Part shown: in pieces, positions 22,315-35,400 of the stretch | Layout: each line of letters starts with the position of its first letter | How positions within the stretch are numbered: the stretch's first letter is position 1 | Assembly (NCBI GenBank): GCA_033763135.1 | Contig: JANRKY010000221.1 | Coordinates: 4,165-68,164 of the forward strand | From: DALYLB01 sp033763135 | Lineage (GTDB): Bacteria > Acidobacteriota > Blastocatellia > RBC074 | DNA length: 64,000 nucleotides | Reading direction: 5' to 3' | Notes under the pieces: model-generated | The model's database searches: none | The model's input: the letters and a program-made list of their open reading frames with translations, nothing else | What the model was told of the DNA's origin: nothing | Position numbers and translations under genes: made by a program

Positions 22315-22722
22315 CTATTTGGCGTTGATCGGAAAGTTGACCTGGCCTTCTCCCGCAGGCCCCTTGAAACTCAAGCGCGCCTGCCAGGTGGACTTCATCT
22401 CCAGGTTGACGGTCCCGCGATAGACCCCCGCCTTTTCGGTCGTGGTCAGCGTCGCGTCATTCTTCATATAGGGCATGGCTCCCATGGCCGGCATATCGAA
22501 GAACAGCGTGATCGCGCCGACATCCGCCGGCTGTCCCGCCGCATCCTTGAATTCGAGCTTGAACTCATTCTGGCCCGAGGTCAGATGGCCCTTCGCATTC
22601 GAAAGCGTCACGTTCAGCTCGCCCGCGCGCGCCGTCGCAATCGCAGCATCGCCTCCGCCCGACTGCCCGCACGCGGAAAGAAACAACAGACACACAAATC
22701 CCACATAGATCATTGATTTCAT
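22315..22722 (-). CDS. YtkA-like lipoprotein at the head of the efflux operon
   Basis: This 135-residue protein has a lipoprotein signal (YVGFVCLLFLSAC, lipidated Cys in LSAC) and an Ig-like YtkA/FixH-type beta domain. The Met-rich FFDMPAMGAMPYMKND is typical of this family and resembles copper-binding periplasmic segments. It sits directly upstream of the heavy-metal RND pump in the same direction, so a role as periplasmic metal carrier is a reasonable inference. YtkA domains also occur in membrane-protein assembly contexts. Confidence 0.82.
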   Translation of the reverse strand: MKSMIYVGFVCLLFLSACGQSGGGDAAIATARAGELNVTLSNAKGHLTSGQNEFKLEFKDAAGQPADVGAITLFFDMPAMGAMPYMKNDATLTTTEKAGVYRGTVNLEMKSTWQARLSFKGPAGEGQVNFPINAK

Positions 22723-22761
22723 AAAAATTCTCCTAATTGATCAGAAAGAAATAGACAGGCG

Positions 22762-22836
22762 CCCACGTCCCACAGGTCCCACAGGTCCCATAAGACCCAT
22801 AGGTCCCATAGGTCCCATAAGACCCACAGGTCCCAC
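22762..22836. repeat. AGGTCCCAT-family tandem repeat (single orientation)
   Basis: About eight 8-9 base units of the form (AGGTCCCAT/C) with AAGACCCAT variants run in tandem between the two lipoprotein genes. Unlike most others here, no mirrored arm is visible. Confidence 0.8.
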
Positions 22837-22864
22837 TTTTGGGTATCCCCAGTTTAGAGGTCAG

Positions 22865-23257
22865 TTAAATTCGAAAGGTGGAGTTGAGCAGATAGGTGTG
22901 ATTTCGGGGCGGCGAATAGGCCGGGCGCGGTACGCCGTTCGGGATTGCGGGCGCGGCGCGAAAAGGATCTTCGGCGGGCGCCTCATCCGGCGCGAGCGCG
23001 GCCAGCGTCGAAGACGCCGTCTGGCCCGCGGGTTGCGCCGGGACCGGCATGCTCGGAGCGTCGCACAGACAGCTCATCGCCCCATCCCCGCCCGGTTCGA
23101 TTGCGGCCATCGAGGCGTCGCAGCCGCCCGCCATCGCACAGCAGGCCATGGACTCGTCGACCGGATCGAGTGCGCGCAGCAGGGCGTCACAGCCCGACGC
23201 CGCGGGCAGCGCGATCAGGATCAGAACCAGAACCATGCTTTGGATGCGATGTGCCAT
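22865..23257 (-). CDS. Small Cys/Met-rich lipoprotein, putative metal-binding
   Basis: This 130-residue protein has a lipoprotein signal peptide (SMVLVLILIALPAASGC). The mature part begins with a Cys/Met cluster (ESMACCAMAGGCDASM, later AMSCLCDAPSM) and then becomes Pro/Ala-rich and apparently disordered. Similar short, poorly conserved Cys/Met/His-rich secreted proteins are common next to copper-resistance genes. It lies 142 bases upstream of the YtkA-like gene in the same direction and may be the true first gene of the efflux operon. No known domain is recognised. The ATG at 23257 was chosen over a TTG two codons earlier. Confidence 0.65.
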   Translation of the reverse strand: MAHRIQSMVLVLILIALPAASGCDALLRALDPVDESMACCAMAGGCDASMAAIEPGGDGAMSCLCDAPSMPVPAQPAGQTASSTLAALAPDEAPAEDPFRAAPAIPNGVPRPAYSPPRNHTYLLNSTFRI

Positions 23258-23303
23258 TACCAAAGACTATACCGCGCGGCGCGCCGACGCTCAAGCGGGC
23301 GGC

Positions 23304-24626
23304 TCACGATCGCGCGAGAAGAATTCGCAGGTCGCGGACATTGTTTCCGGTCGGGCCGATCATGATCGCGTCGCCGAGCCGGTCGAAGAACGCGAAGGAG
23401 TCGCTCTCGATCAAGTGCGCTTCGGCGGAGACGTCGGCCGCGCGGGCGCGGGCCAGCGTCTCGCCATCGGCGATTGCGCCGTCGGCCGGGCTGTTGCCGT
23501 CGATGCCGTCGGTGCCCGCGCTGAGGACGGCGAGATCGGTCCAGCCCATTCGGTCGATCTCGAGGGCGGCGCGCAGCACGAACTCCTGATTGCGCCCGCC
23601 GCGCCCCTGCCCGCGCACCGGACAGATCACCTCGCCGCCGGAGAGCAGACAGACCGCCTCGCCCCCATGCCTTGCGCGCAGCGCCGCAAGCCGCTCCAGA
23701 TGCACGCGCATCATCGTCTCGACATCGCCCTCGATCAGGTCCTCGGCGATCTCAACCCGCATCCCGAACTCCGCCTCGGCGATTTGCGCCGCTTCGAGAA
23801 GCGCGCGCCGGTTGTCGAGCAGCAGGTGATGGGATCGCCGCGCCGCGTCCGCCGGGTGAATTCGCGGCATCGGCGCAATGGCGTTCGCCTCGATCAGCGT
23901 CGCCACCCGGCGCGGAAACGAGTCGAGCAGCCGGTATGCGCGAACAACGCGATGAAAATCCTCGACCGACGAATCGGACGGAAGCGTCGGCCCCGACGCC
24001 ACCGTCGTCAGATCGTCGCTGTTGACATCGGAAACATAGAGCGACACATGGCGCGAGCGCGGCGCGGCCGCCGCCAGCCGACCGCCCTTGACCGCCGACA
24101 GATGCCGCCGCACGAGGTTCATCTCATTGATGACCGCACCGCATCCCACCAGCGCGCGATTGACCGTCTGCAAGTCGTCGAGCGTCAGTTCCTCGTCGAT
24201 CGGGAGCTCGAACATGGCCGATCCGCCGCCCGTGATCAGAAAGAGAACCAGCGTGTCGTCGGCGTCGTGCTCCCGCAGCAGCCGCAGCGCCGCGCCCGCC
24301 GACGCCAGGCTCTCTTCGTTCGGCGTCGGATGCCCGCCGATCCAGACCGGCAGCCGGGCCGGCGCATCGCCGACGATCGCGTTCGTCACCACCAGCCCGT
24401 CCGTGATCCGATCTCCCAGCACCGCCTCGACCGCGCGCGCCATCGGCACGCAGGCCTTCCCGATCCCGATCACCAGAATGCGCGAAACGCGCCGCAGATC
24501 GATCTCTTCCCCGCCGATCCGCAGGCGCTCCTCGCGCAACGCCATCGCGCCGCGCGCCACCGCCTCGACATCGATCGCCGCCAGCGTCCGTTCGAAAATT
24601 CGTCCCGCCGCCTCTTTCAATTCCAT
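23304..24626 (-). CDS. Glycerate 2-kinase (MOFRL/GckA family)
   Basis: This 440-residue cytoplasmic enzyme phosphorylates D-glycerate, usually to 2-phosphoglycerate. Family features are RILVIGIGKACVPMARAVE, FLITGGGSAMFELP, NLVRRHLSAVKGGRLA and the C-terminal MOFRL domain with CLLSGGEVICPVRGQGRGGRNQE. The frame is open upstream of 24626 but runs through a TTGATAG repeat, so the ATG giving MELKEAAG was chosen. The downstream gap to the Cys-rich lipoprotein gene is only 46 bases, but the functions are unrelated. Confidence 0.9.
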   Translation of the reverse strand: MELKEAAGRIFERTLAAIDVEAVARGAMALREERLRIGGEEIDLRRVSRILVIGIGKACVPMARAVEAVLGDRITDGLVVTNAIVGDAPARLPVWIGGHPTPNEESLASAGAALRLLREHDADDTLVLFLITGGGSAMFELPIDEELTLDDLQTVNRALVGCGAVINEMNLVRRHLSAVKGGRLAAAAPRSRHVSLYVSDVNSDDLTTVASGPTLPSDSSVEDFHRVVRAYRLLDSFPRRVATLIEANAIAPMPRIHPADAARRSHHLLLDNRRALLEAAQIAEAEFGMRVEIAEDLIEGDVETMMRVHLERLAALRARHGGEAVCLLSGGEVICPVRGQGRGGRNQEFVLRAALEIDRMGWTDLAVLSAGTDGIDGNSPADGAIADGETLARARAADVSAEAHLIESDSFAFFDRLGDAIMIGPTGNNVRDLRILLARS

Positions 24627-24737
24627 AATTCGTTGATAATTGGTGGTTGATGGTTGATAGTTGATAGTTGATGGTGAATCGTTGAGCATCGATGGATCCG
24701 GCACGATCAATTATCAACTATCAATTATCAATTATTT
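24627..24737. repeat. TTGATAG-family mirrored short-unit repeat
   Basis: Units of TTGATAG/TTGATGG/TTGATAATTGG run from the glycerate kinase start to about 24670. They return on the right as ATTATCAACTATCAATTATCAA after a loop of about 40 bases. The element separates two divergent genes and occupies essentially the whole intergenic space, so their promoters must lie in or beside it. Confidence 0.85.
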
Positions 24738-24742
24738 TAAGA

Positions 24743-25266
24743 ATGGTCTTCGCAGTGGGGTCGGAGAACCCCGTAAAAATCGATTGCGTCGGCGAGGCGA
24801 TCGCCGAATACTGGCCCGAAGCGAAAGCCGTCGGGGTCGCGACCGATTCCGGCGTGAGCGCACAGCCGGAATCCGATGACGAGATGCTGCGGGGAGCCCT
24901 CAACCGCGCGCGGCAGGCGGCGGAAAAGACGCCCGAAGCCCGCTACGGCGTCGGGATCGAGGGCGGCACGCTCGACGCCGAGGACGGGATGTGGGCCTAT
25001 GCCTGGATCGTCGTCGTCGATCGCGAGGGCCGCATCGGAAAAGGCCAGACCGGCCGCTTTCTTCTGCCCGAGGGCGTCGCGCGCCTCGTGCGCAATGGAA
25101 TGGAGCTCGGGCACGCTGACGATCACTTCTTCAACCGCGACAACTCCAAGCAGAAGGACGGCGCGATCGGCATTCTCTCCGATGGCCGCGTCACCCGGCT
25201 CGCGCTCTACAAGCCGGCCGTGACCTTCGCCCTGTTGCCGTTCGTTCATCCCGAGTATTACACAGC

Positions 25267-25270
<4 letters not shown>
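24743..25270 (+). CDS. DUF84-family inosine/xanthosine triphosphatase
   Basis: This 175-residue protein resembles YjjX/DUF84 NTPases, an ITPase-fold family that hydrolyses non-canonical purine triphosphates. Motifs are VGSENPVKIDCVGEAI at the N-terminus, ALNRARQA, the GVGIEGGTLD metal-site region and KDGAIGILSDGRVTR near the C-terminus. The start has no good ribosome-binding site because the repeat abuts it. The stop overlaps the next ATG by 4 bases (ATGA), implying coupled translation with the methyltransferase gene. Confidence 0.88.
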
Positions 25271-29540
<4,270 letters not shown>

Positions 29541-29543
29541 GCC

Positions 29544-30251
29544 TCAATCCACAAACCGGTACTTGATCAGCGCCCAGATCGCCCCAAAGCCATCCTTCCA
29601 CGTAATCTTCTTCCCTTCGGAAAAATCCCGGCCGTAATACGAAATCGGCATTTCGTAGAGTTTGTGCTTGCGCTTGAGCACCTTCGCGGTGATCTCCGGC
29701 TCGAAATCGAACTTGTTCGACTTGATCTGCAGGTTCTTGATGACGTCCGCCCGAAAGACCTTGTAGCAGGTCTCCATGTCCGACAGAATCGAGTTGTAGA
29801 GCAGATTGGTGATGAACGTCAGCATCTTGTTGCCGACGTAATGCCAGAAATTGAAGGCGCGCGCGACCTTCGCCCCCGAAAGCCGCGAACCGTACACGAC
29901 ATCCGCCCGCCCCTCCAGAATCGGCTTGATCAACTCGGCATATTCCGCCGGATCATATTCCAGATCCGCATCCTGAATCAGAATGATGTCGCCCACGGCA
30001 TAGGTCAGCGCCGTTCGCAACGCCGCCCCCTTGCCCATGTTCTGGCCATGAAAATAGATCTTGTGGCTCGACGTCTGCGCCAGCTCCTTCAAGACCTCGC
30101 GGGTCCCGTCCCGGGAACCGTCATCGACGATGATCAGCTCCTTGCGGACATCGCCCAAATGCACGGCTTCGACCTTGCGGATGATTTCATGGATCGTGCC
30201 GACCTCATTGTAGACCGGCATCAAAATGGAAAGCAGAGGTGGATTTTGCAT
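29544..30251 (-). CDS. Family 2 glycosyltransferase (polyprenyl-phosphate mannose synthase-like)
   Basis: This 235-residue GT-A enzyme resembles DPM1/DPMS-type synthases that charge polyprenyl phosphate with a sugar. Motifs are LSILMPVYNEVGTI, ELIIVDDGSRDGTRE, the metal-binding DxD region ILIQDADLEYDPAEY and YGSRLSGAKVARAFNFWHYVGN. No C-terminal membrane helices are present, so it is probably membrane-associated. It is coupled to the YfhO gene, which would use the lipid-linked sugar in the envelope. Confidence 0.92.
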   Translation of the reverse strand: MQNPPLLSILMPVYNEVGTIHEIIRKVEAVHLGDVRKELIIVDDGSRDGTREVLKELAQTSSHKIYFHGQNMGKGAALRTALTYAVGDIILIQDADLEYDPAEYAELIKPILEGRADVVYGSRLSGAKVARAFNFWHYVGNKMLTFITNLLYNSILSDMETCYKVFRADVIKNLQIKSNKFDFEPEITAKVLKRKHKLYEMPISYYGRDFSEGKKITWKDGFGAIWALIKYRFVD

Positions 30252-30309
30252 CGTTTGGTTGTTGGGGTTCTCAATTTCGTTCTATCTCGGCCCATGAACC
30301 AGCCGGACG

Positions 30310-30418
30310 GGAAAGAATGGACAGGATGAACAGGATTTTTCAGGATGGACAGGATCACCCGCCAATGCGGAGACCTGTGAATCCTGCGAAATCCTGTCAA
30401 TCCTGTCCATTCCTCTTG
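30310..30418. repeat. ACAGGAT-family mirrored short-unit repeat
   Basis: GAATGGACAGGATGAACAGGAT followed by further CAGGAT units is mirrored after a loop as ATCCTGCGAAATCCTGTCAATCCTGTCCATTC. It occupies the upstream region of the GT2 gene and is immediately followed by a CACGAAG-family element. Confidence 0.85.
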
Positions 30419-30449
30419 TGTCCGAAGAGTCGCTTGTTCCAAGTTAGGT

Positions 30450-30603
30450 CGATTTGCAATTTGGCGTATGGGAAACAGGAGAAACCACGAAGATACGACG
30501 CACACGAAGAGAGAGGAAGAACCGTCTTTCTCTCGTCTTTCTTCGTGTTCTTCGTATCTTCGTGGTTTTCCCTCTTTTCTGCCGTACAAGCAAATGAAAT
30601 CCG
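30450..30603. repeat. CACGAAG-family palindrome, copy 2
   Basis: ACCACGAAGATACGACGCACACGAAG pairs with CTTCGTGTTCTTCGTATCTTCGTGGT around a loop rich in GAGAGAGGAAG/CTTTCTCTC. Outer arms (TTTGCAATTTGGCGTATGGG on the left, its near complement on the right) extend the symmetry by about 30 bases. Together with the ACAGGAT element it fills the 382-base gap between malic enzyme and the GT2 gene. Confidence 0.8.
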
Positions 30604-30633
30604 ATTCAGGTTCCGGCAGCGGAGGGGCGCCGG

Positions 30634-32073
30634 TCAGCCCTCGATCATCATCTTCTCTTTCGATCGGTCGCGCCGCGCAACGCCGCTTCGCCGCGCCGCT
30701 TCCTCGACCGCCTTGGCCACCAGCGGCGCCACCTGGCGATTGAAGACCGACGGAATGATATGCTCCGGATGCAGTTCGTCCGCCGGAATCACCGAGGCGA
30801 TCGCGTGCGCCGCCGCCAGTTTCATGTCTTCATTGATGTCCGTCGCGCGACAATCGAGCGCTCCCCGAAAGATCCCCGGAAAACAGAGCACGTTGTTGAT
30901 CTGATTCGGATAGTCCGACCGCCCCGTCGCCATGACCTTCACGTGCGGCCAGGCCTCTTCCGGCATGATCTCCGGCGTCGGATTCGCCAGCGCGAAGACG
31001 ATCGGATCCCGCCCCATCTTCTTCAGCGACTCCACCTTCAACGCCCCCGGCCCCGACACGCCCAGAAACAGATCCGCCCCCTCGATCACCTCATCGAGCG
31101 ATCCCCGCAGGTTCTCCGGATTCGTATTCTCCGCATACCACGCCTTCGCCGAATCCATCTCCTCCGTCCGCCCGCGATAGATCGCTCCCGCCAGATCGCA
31201 CCCGATGATGTTGCGCGCCCCCGCGCGAAGCAGCATCTTCGTGCAGGCCGTTCCCGCCGCCCCGATCCCGACCACCACGATCTTGATCTCTTCCAGCTTC
31301 TTCTCGACGATCTTCAACGCATTCAGCGCCGCCGCCAGCACCACGACCGCCGTCCCATGCTGATCATCGTGGAAAACCGGAATGTCCAGCTCCCGCTTCA
31401 GCCGCGCCTCCACCTCGAAACATCGCGGCGCCCCGATATCCTCCAGATTAATCCCGCCAAACGCCGGCGCTATCGCCTTCACCGTCCGCACGATCTCATC
31501 CACATCCTTCGTGTCCAGACAGATCGGAAACGCATCGATCCCCGCAAATTCCTTGAAGAGCATCGCCTTGCCCTCCATCACCGGCATCGCCGCGTACGGC
31601 CCGATGTCTCCCAGCCCCAACACCGCCGTCCCATCCGTCACCACCGCAATGCAGTTCCGCTTGATCGTCAGGTTGTAGACCTTCTCCGGGTCCTTGTAAA
31701 TCGCCGTGCAGACCCGCGCCACCCCCGGCGTATAGGCCATCGACAGATCCGACCGGTTCTGCAGCGGCCGCTTGTTCCGAATCTCGATCTTTCCTCCCAG
31801 ATGCCGCAGAAACGTCCGGTCCGACACATTGATCACCGTCACATCCGGCGTCCCCGCCACCGCCTCCACGATCGCCTCGGCATGCCGGTCGTCTCCGCAA
31901 GCCACCGTGATGTCCCGCATCAGGTGATGCGCCCCGACCTCCACGATGTCCACCGCCCCAATGTTTCCCCCCGCCTCTCCAATCGCCGACGTCACATGCC
32001 CCAGCATCCCCGGCCGATTCGCCAGCTTCAAACGCAACGTGATGCTATATCCCTCGCTCGGTGTGGCGCTCAT
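30634..32073 (-). CDS. Malic enzyme with N-terminal ACT domain
   Basis: This 479-residue enzyme oxidatively decarboxylates malate to pyruvate. Residues 8-85 form an ACT regulatory domain (YSITLRLKLANRPGMLGHVT). The catalytic malic N-terminal domain follows (SDLSMAYTPGVARVC, with the catalytic Tyr and ITDG-like VVTDGTAVLGLGD). The NAD(P)-binding Rossmann domain carries VVVGIGAAGTACTKMLL. The ACT domain implies allosteric control, probably by an amino acid or a small acid. The cofactor cannot be read with confidence. An AGGAG lies about 11 bases before the ATG. Confidence 0.94.
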   Translation of the reverse strand: MSATPSEGYSITLRLKLANRPGMLGHVTSAIGEAGGNIGAVDIVEVGAHHLMRDITVACGDDRHAEAIVEAVAGTPDVTVINVSDRTFLRHLGGKIEIRNKRPLQNRSDLSMAYTPGVARVCTAIYKDPEKVYNLTIKRNCIAVVTDGTAVLGLGDIGPYAAMPVMEGKAMLFKEFAGIDAFPICLDTKDVDEIVRTVKAIAPAFGGINLEDIGAPRCFEVEARLKRELDIPVFHDDQHGTAVVVLAAALNALKIVEKKLEEIKIVVVGIGAAGTACTKMLLRAGARNIIGCDLAGAIYRGRTEEMDSAKAWYAENTNPENLRGSLDEVIEGADLFLGVSGPGALKVESLKKMGRDPIVFALANPTPEIMPEEAWPHVKVMATGRSDYPNQINNVLCFPGIFRGALDCRATDINEDMKLAAAHAIASVIPADELHPEHIIPSVFNRQVAPLVAKAVEEAARRSGVARRDRSKEKMMIEG

Positions 32074-32458
32074 CTCTTTCTATACTCCTGTATGATTACG
32101 GATCTCTACGTATTGATTCCGCTCGCAACTCGACGACAATGATCCCGGATTGGGTAAAGAGACAGAGCATAGCCCAACCACCCCAGCCAGGCAAGAACCC
32201 GCCCTGGCCTCTCCGGATCGTCTCCGGCAATCCGGCCGCAGCCCCCGAACGCGGCCTGCAGACGATGTAGGCGCTAATGAAAGTCTTGAAAGATTCATCC
32301 GACATGTAGTCCTCTGGATTACATTAAATTATTTAGAAAAAGAGGCGCATGGAGAGTATGGTGCACATGTTAAACTGATTGCCGTTAACCCTGTGCCCAC
32401 GCGATTAACGATGGATATCCGTCCGTCGGAAACAAGTTCGATCAGAAGACAAAGAGAA
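32074..32458. other. Divergent intergenic region before the CHAT gene
   Basis: These 385 bases separate divergent malic enzyme and TPR-CHAT genes. The right half (32,270-32,400) is noticeably AT-rich and contains TACATTAAATTATTTAG, a plausible promoter zone without a convincing -35/-10 pair. No short-unit repeat was found. The CHAT frame is open through most of it, but with no recognisable protein features. Confidence 0.35.
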
Positions 32459-35400
32459 ATGAGAGCAAGTATCCCTCACATAATGGCGTTTCTCATTGCC
32501 TTGATGCTGATCCCTGCAGTAATGGTGCTGGAGGAGTTCGGGGCGGCGGCGCGAAGCGTGTCCGAAACGCCCGTGTCCGCGACGCCGATTGTCTATGGAC
32601 AACCGATTGAGCGCGAGATCGCCGGCGACCAACTTCACGAATTCACCCTGCAACTGACGCCGAATCAATTTGCCCGCATCGAAGTCCTGCAATTGGGCAT
32701 CGACGCTGTCGTCGAGGTATTCAAGCCGTCGGACAAGGGGCCTGAGATGATCGACACGTACTCGGGCCCGATGGGAAAAGAGACGATCATCCTCGCCGCG
32801 CAACAGGGCGGGGAGTACAAGATCAGAATCTCGGTGCAACAGAAGACGCCCCTCCCGGGCCGATTTCGGATTGAGATGATCGCCTTTCACGAGGTGCGCG
32901 CGGAAGACGCGCGGCTGATTGCGGGGCAGGAGGCATATGTCCTTGGGTTGAAGATGATTTTCGGCGACGCCAACGCCAGGTTGCGGGCGGTGGATCTGAT
33001 GAAGTCGGCCCTGGGCAACTGGCTGGCGGCGAACGAACCGGAGCTGGCGCTTCAGGTGATCCCGCTGCTCGGTCTTGGCCAGCTCAATCTCGGCTATCTC
33101 GCGGACGCGGAGGCGACCTGTCGGATGGGCGTGGAACGAGCCCGTGCGCTGCGGAACCCGATCTGGGAGGCCTCCTCGATCAAGGGAATCGCCGATGTGA
33201 AGTATCAGGCGGGCCAGTTGCGGGAAGCCATCGAGTACTATCAGGAATATCTGCGAATCGGCCGCCCGCTCGGCGACCGAAAATCGGAAGCGAGCGTGCT
33301 CAGCAAGATCGCGAAGATTCACGAATATCTCGGCGATACGCAGCTGGCCCTCAAGACCTATCAGGAGGCCCTGCCCGTGGCGCGGGACTATCGGTACGCG
33401 CGCGTCGAAGCCGCCACCTTGAGCAAGATGGGGGACGTCTATTTCGGAATCGGCGAGTACCAGGAAGCCCTCAGGCATTTCAATCTCTCGCTGCCCATCA
33501 GTCGGCGCGAAAAGGACCGCACGGCCGAAGCCCAGACGCTCAACGCCCTCGGGAAAGTCTATGACGCGATCGATGAGGATCGCGAAGCCATGGACTATTA
33601 TCAGCGCGCCTTCGACCAGGCGCAGACTGTCCGCAACAACGGTTTGATCGCCCAGGCGCTGACCAGCATCGGAAAATTGGAGATCAAGCTCGGGCAATAT
33701 GGTCCGGCGGAAGGCCACCTTCAGCAAGCGCTCAAGCTCTGCCACGCACGCAACCTTCGCCTGGAGGAGGCGCCGATTCTGCTCAGCCTCGGCGAAATGC
33801 ACGCCGCCCGCGGAGAAGAGGGGCCCGCCTTCGATCAATTTGAGGAGGCGCTCAAAGTCAGCCAGAAGGTGAGCGACCGCCAGCGCGAGATGGCCTCGCT
33901 GAACCAGCTCGGAGCCATCTATCGAAAGCGGGGGCAGCGGCAGCTCGCGGTCGATTTCTTCACCCGCGCGCTCGCGCTCAGCCGGGAGATCGGCGACCGC
34001 TTGAATGAAGCGCAGACCCTCTATCAGTTCGCCGCGCTCTATAACGAGGCAGGGAATCTGATCGAGGCCCGACAGAAGATCGAAGAAGCGATCAAGATCA
34101 TCGAGCAGCTTCGCACCAATTTCAGCAGCCGGGAGATGCGCGCTTCCTATTTCGGGACGGTCCAGAATTTCTACAAACTCCGGATCGACGCGCTGATGCA
34201 GATGAGCCGGGAACAGGGCGATGCCCATATGATGGAGGCGTTCACCGCCAGCGAGATGGCGCGCGCGCGCGGCATGCTCGACGTGATCTCGGACGCAAAG
34301 GTCGGCGGCGGCGCGGGAATCCCTCCCGAGGTGCTGAAGCGCCGCAATCTGCTGCAGAACGAGCTCCTCACCAAGACCCGGCGCCTGATCGACCTGCAAA
34401 GCAGCAAGACCGACACCCGAACCACCTCGATGCTCTCTCTGGAGATCACCGCGATCGAGAACGAACTCCACGCCCTCGAAGCCTCGATCTACGACAGCAA
34501 CCCCGCCTACAAGGCAATGGAGCAGCCCCAGCCGCTGAAACTGGACGAAATCCAGACACAGATCCTGGGGGAGAATACCCTCCTGCTCGAGTATTCGCTC
34601 GGCGAACGACAGAGCTATCTCTGGGTGGTGAGCCGAAACGCCCTGCGCGCCTATCCGCTCGGGCCGAAAAATGAGATCGAGGAGGATGCGCAAAAGCTCC
34701 ATGGGCTGCTCTCGATGCGCCCCTCCCCGGATCGGGAGCAGCGACAGGCCACCCTCGACGAATATTTTCGTCTGGCGACCGGGCTGAGCCGAAAGCTCTT
34801 CGGCCCCATCGCCCACGAACTGCGCAATCAGCGATTGATGATCGTCAGCGAGGGCGCGCTTCAGTACCTCTCGTTCGGAGCACTCGCGGCCCCACAGCGC
34901 GCCGCCGCGAAAGCCTCCTCGGGCGCCCCTGAATTCACCCCGCTGATGGCGCACCATCAGGTGGTGGGGCTCCCGTCGGCCACGACTCTCGCCTATATGC
35001 GGCGCCAACTGGCCGGACGCGCGCGCGCGCCTTATGAGATGGCCGTCTTCGCCGATCCGGTCTTCGGCAAATACGATCCTCGCGTCAACAATCCCCTCGC
35101 CCGCGCATCGACGCTCCCCAGGAGCAATGCCACTTTGGAGCGAAGCGCCTTTCTTTCCGACGAAACCTCCAAAAATCGAGGGGCAGGCTCCGCGCCGGAG
35201 GCGGAAACAGTCTCCAAATCGCCCGTCCCGGAACGGCGAACCCACGTCATCTCGCGGTTGATCTATTCGCGAGACGAGGCCGACGGCATTCTCAAACTGG
35301 CGCCGAAAAATCGCACCATGCGCGCCCTCGACTTTCGCGCCAATCGGGATCTGGTCATGAGCGGAGAGCTGAAAAACTATCGGATTCTCCACTTCGCCAC

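Noticed and set aside
24627..24710. N-terminal extension of glycerate kinase through the upstream repeat
   Set aside because: The added residues (STINYQPSTTNYQ) are translated repeat units, and family similarity starts at MELKEAAG.
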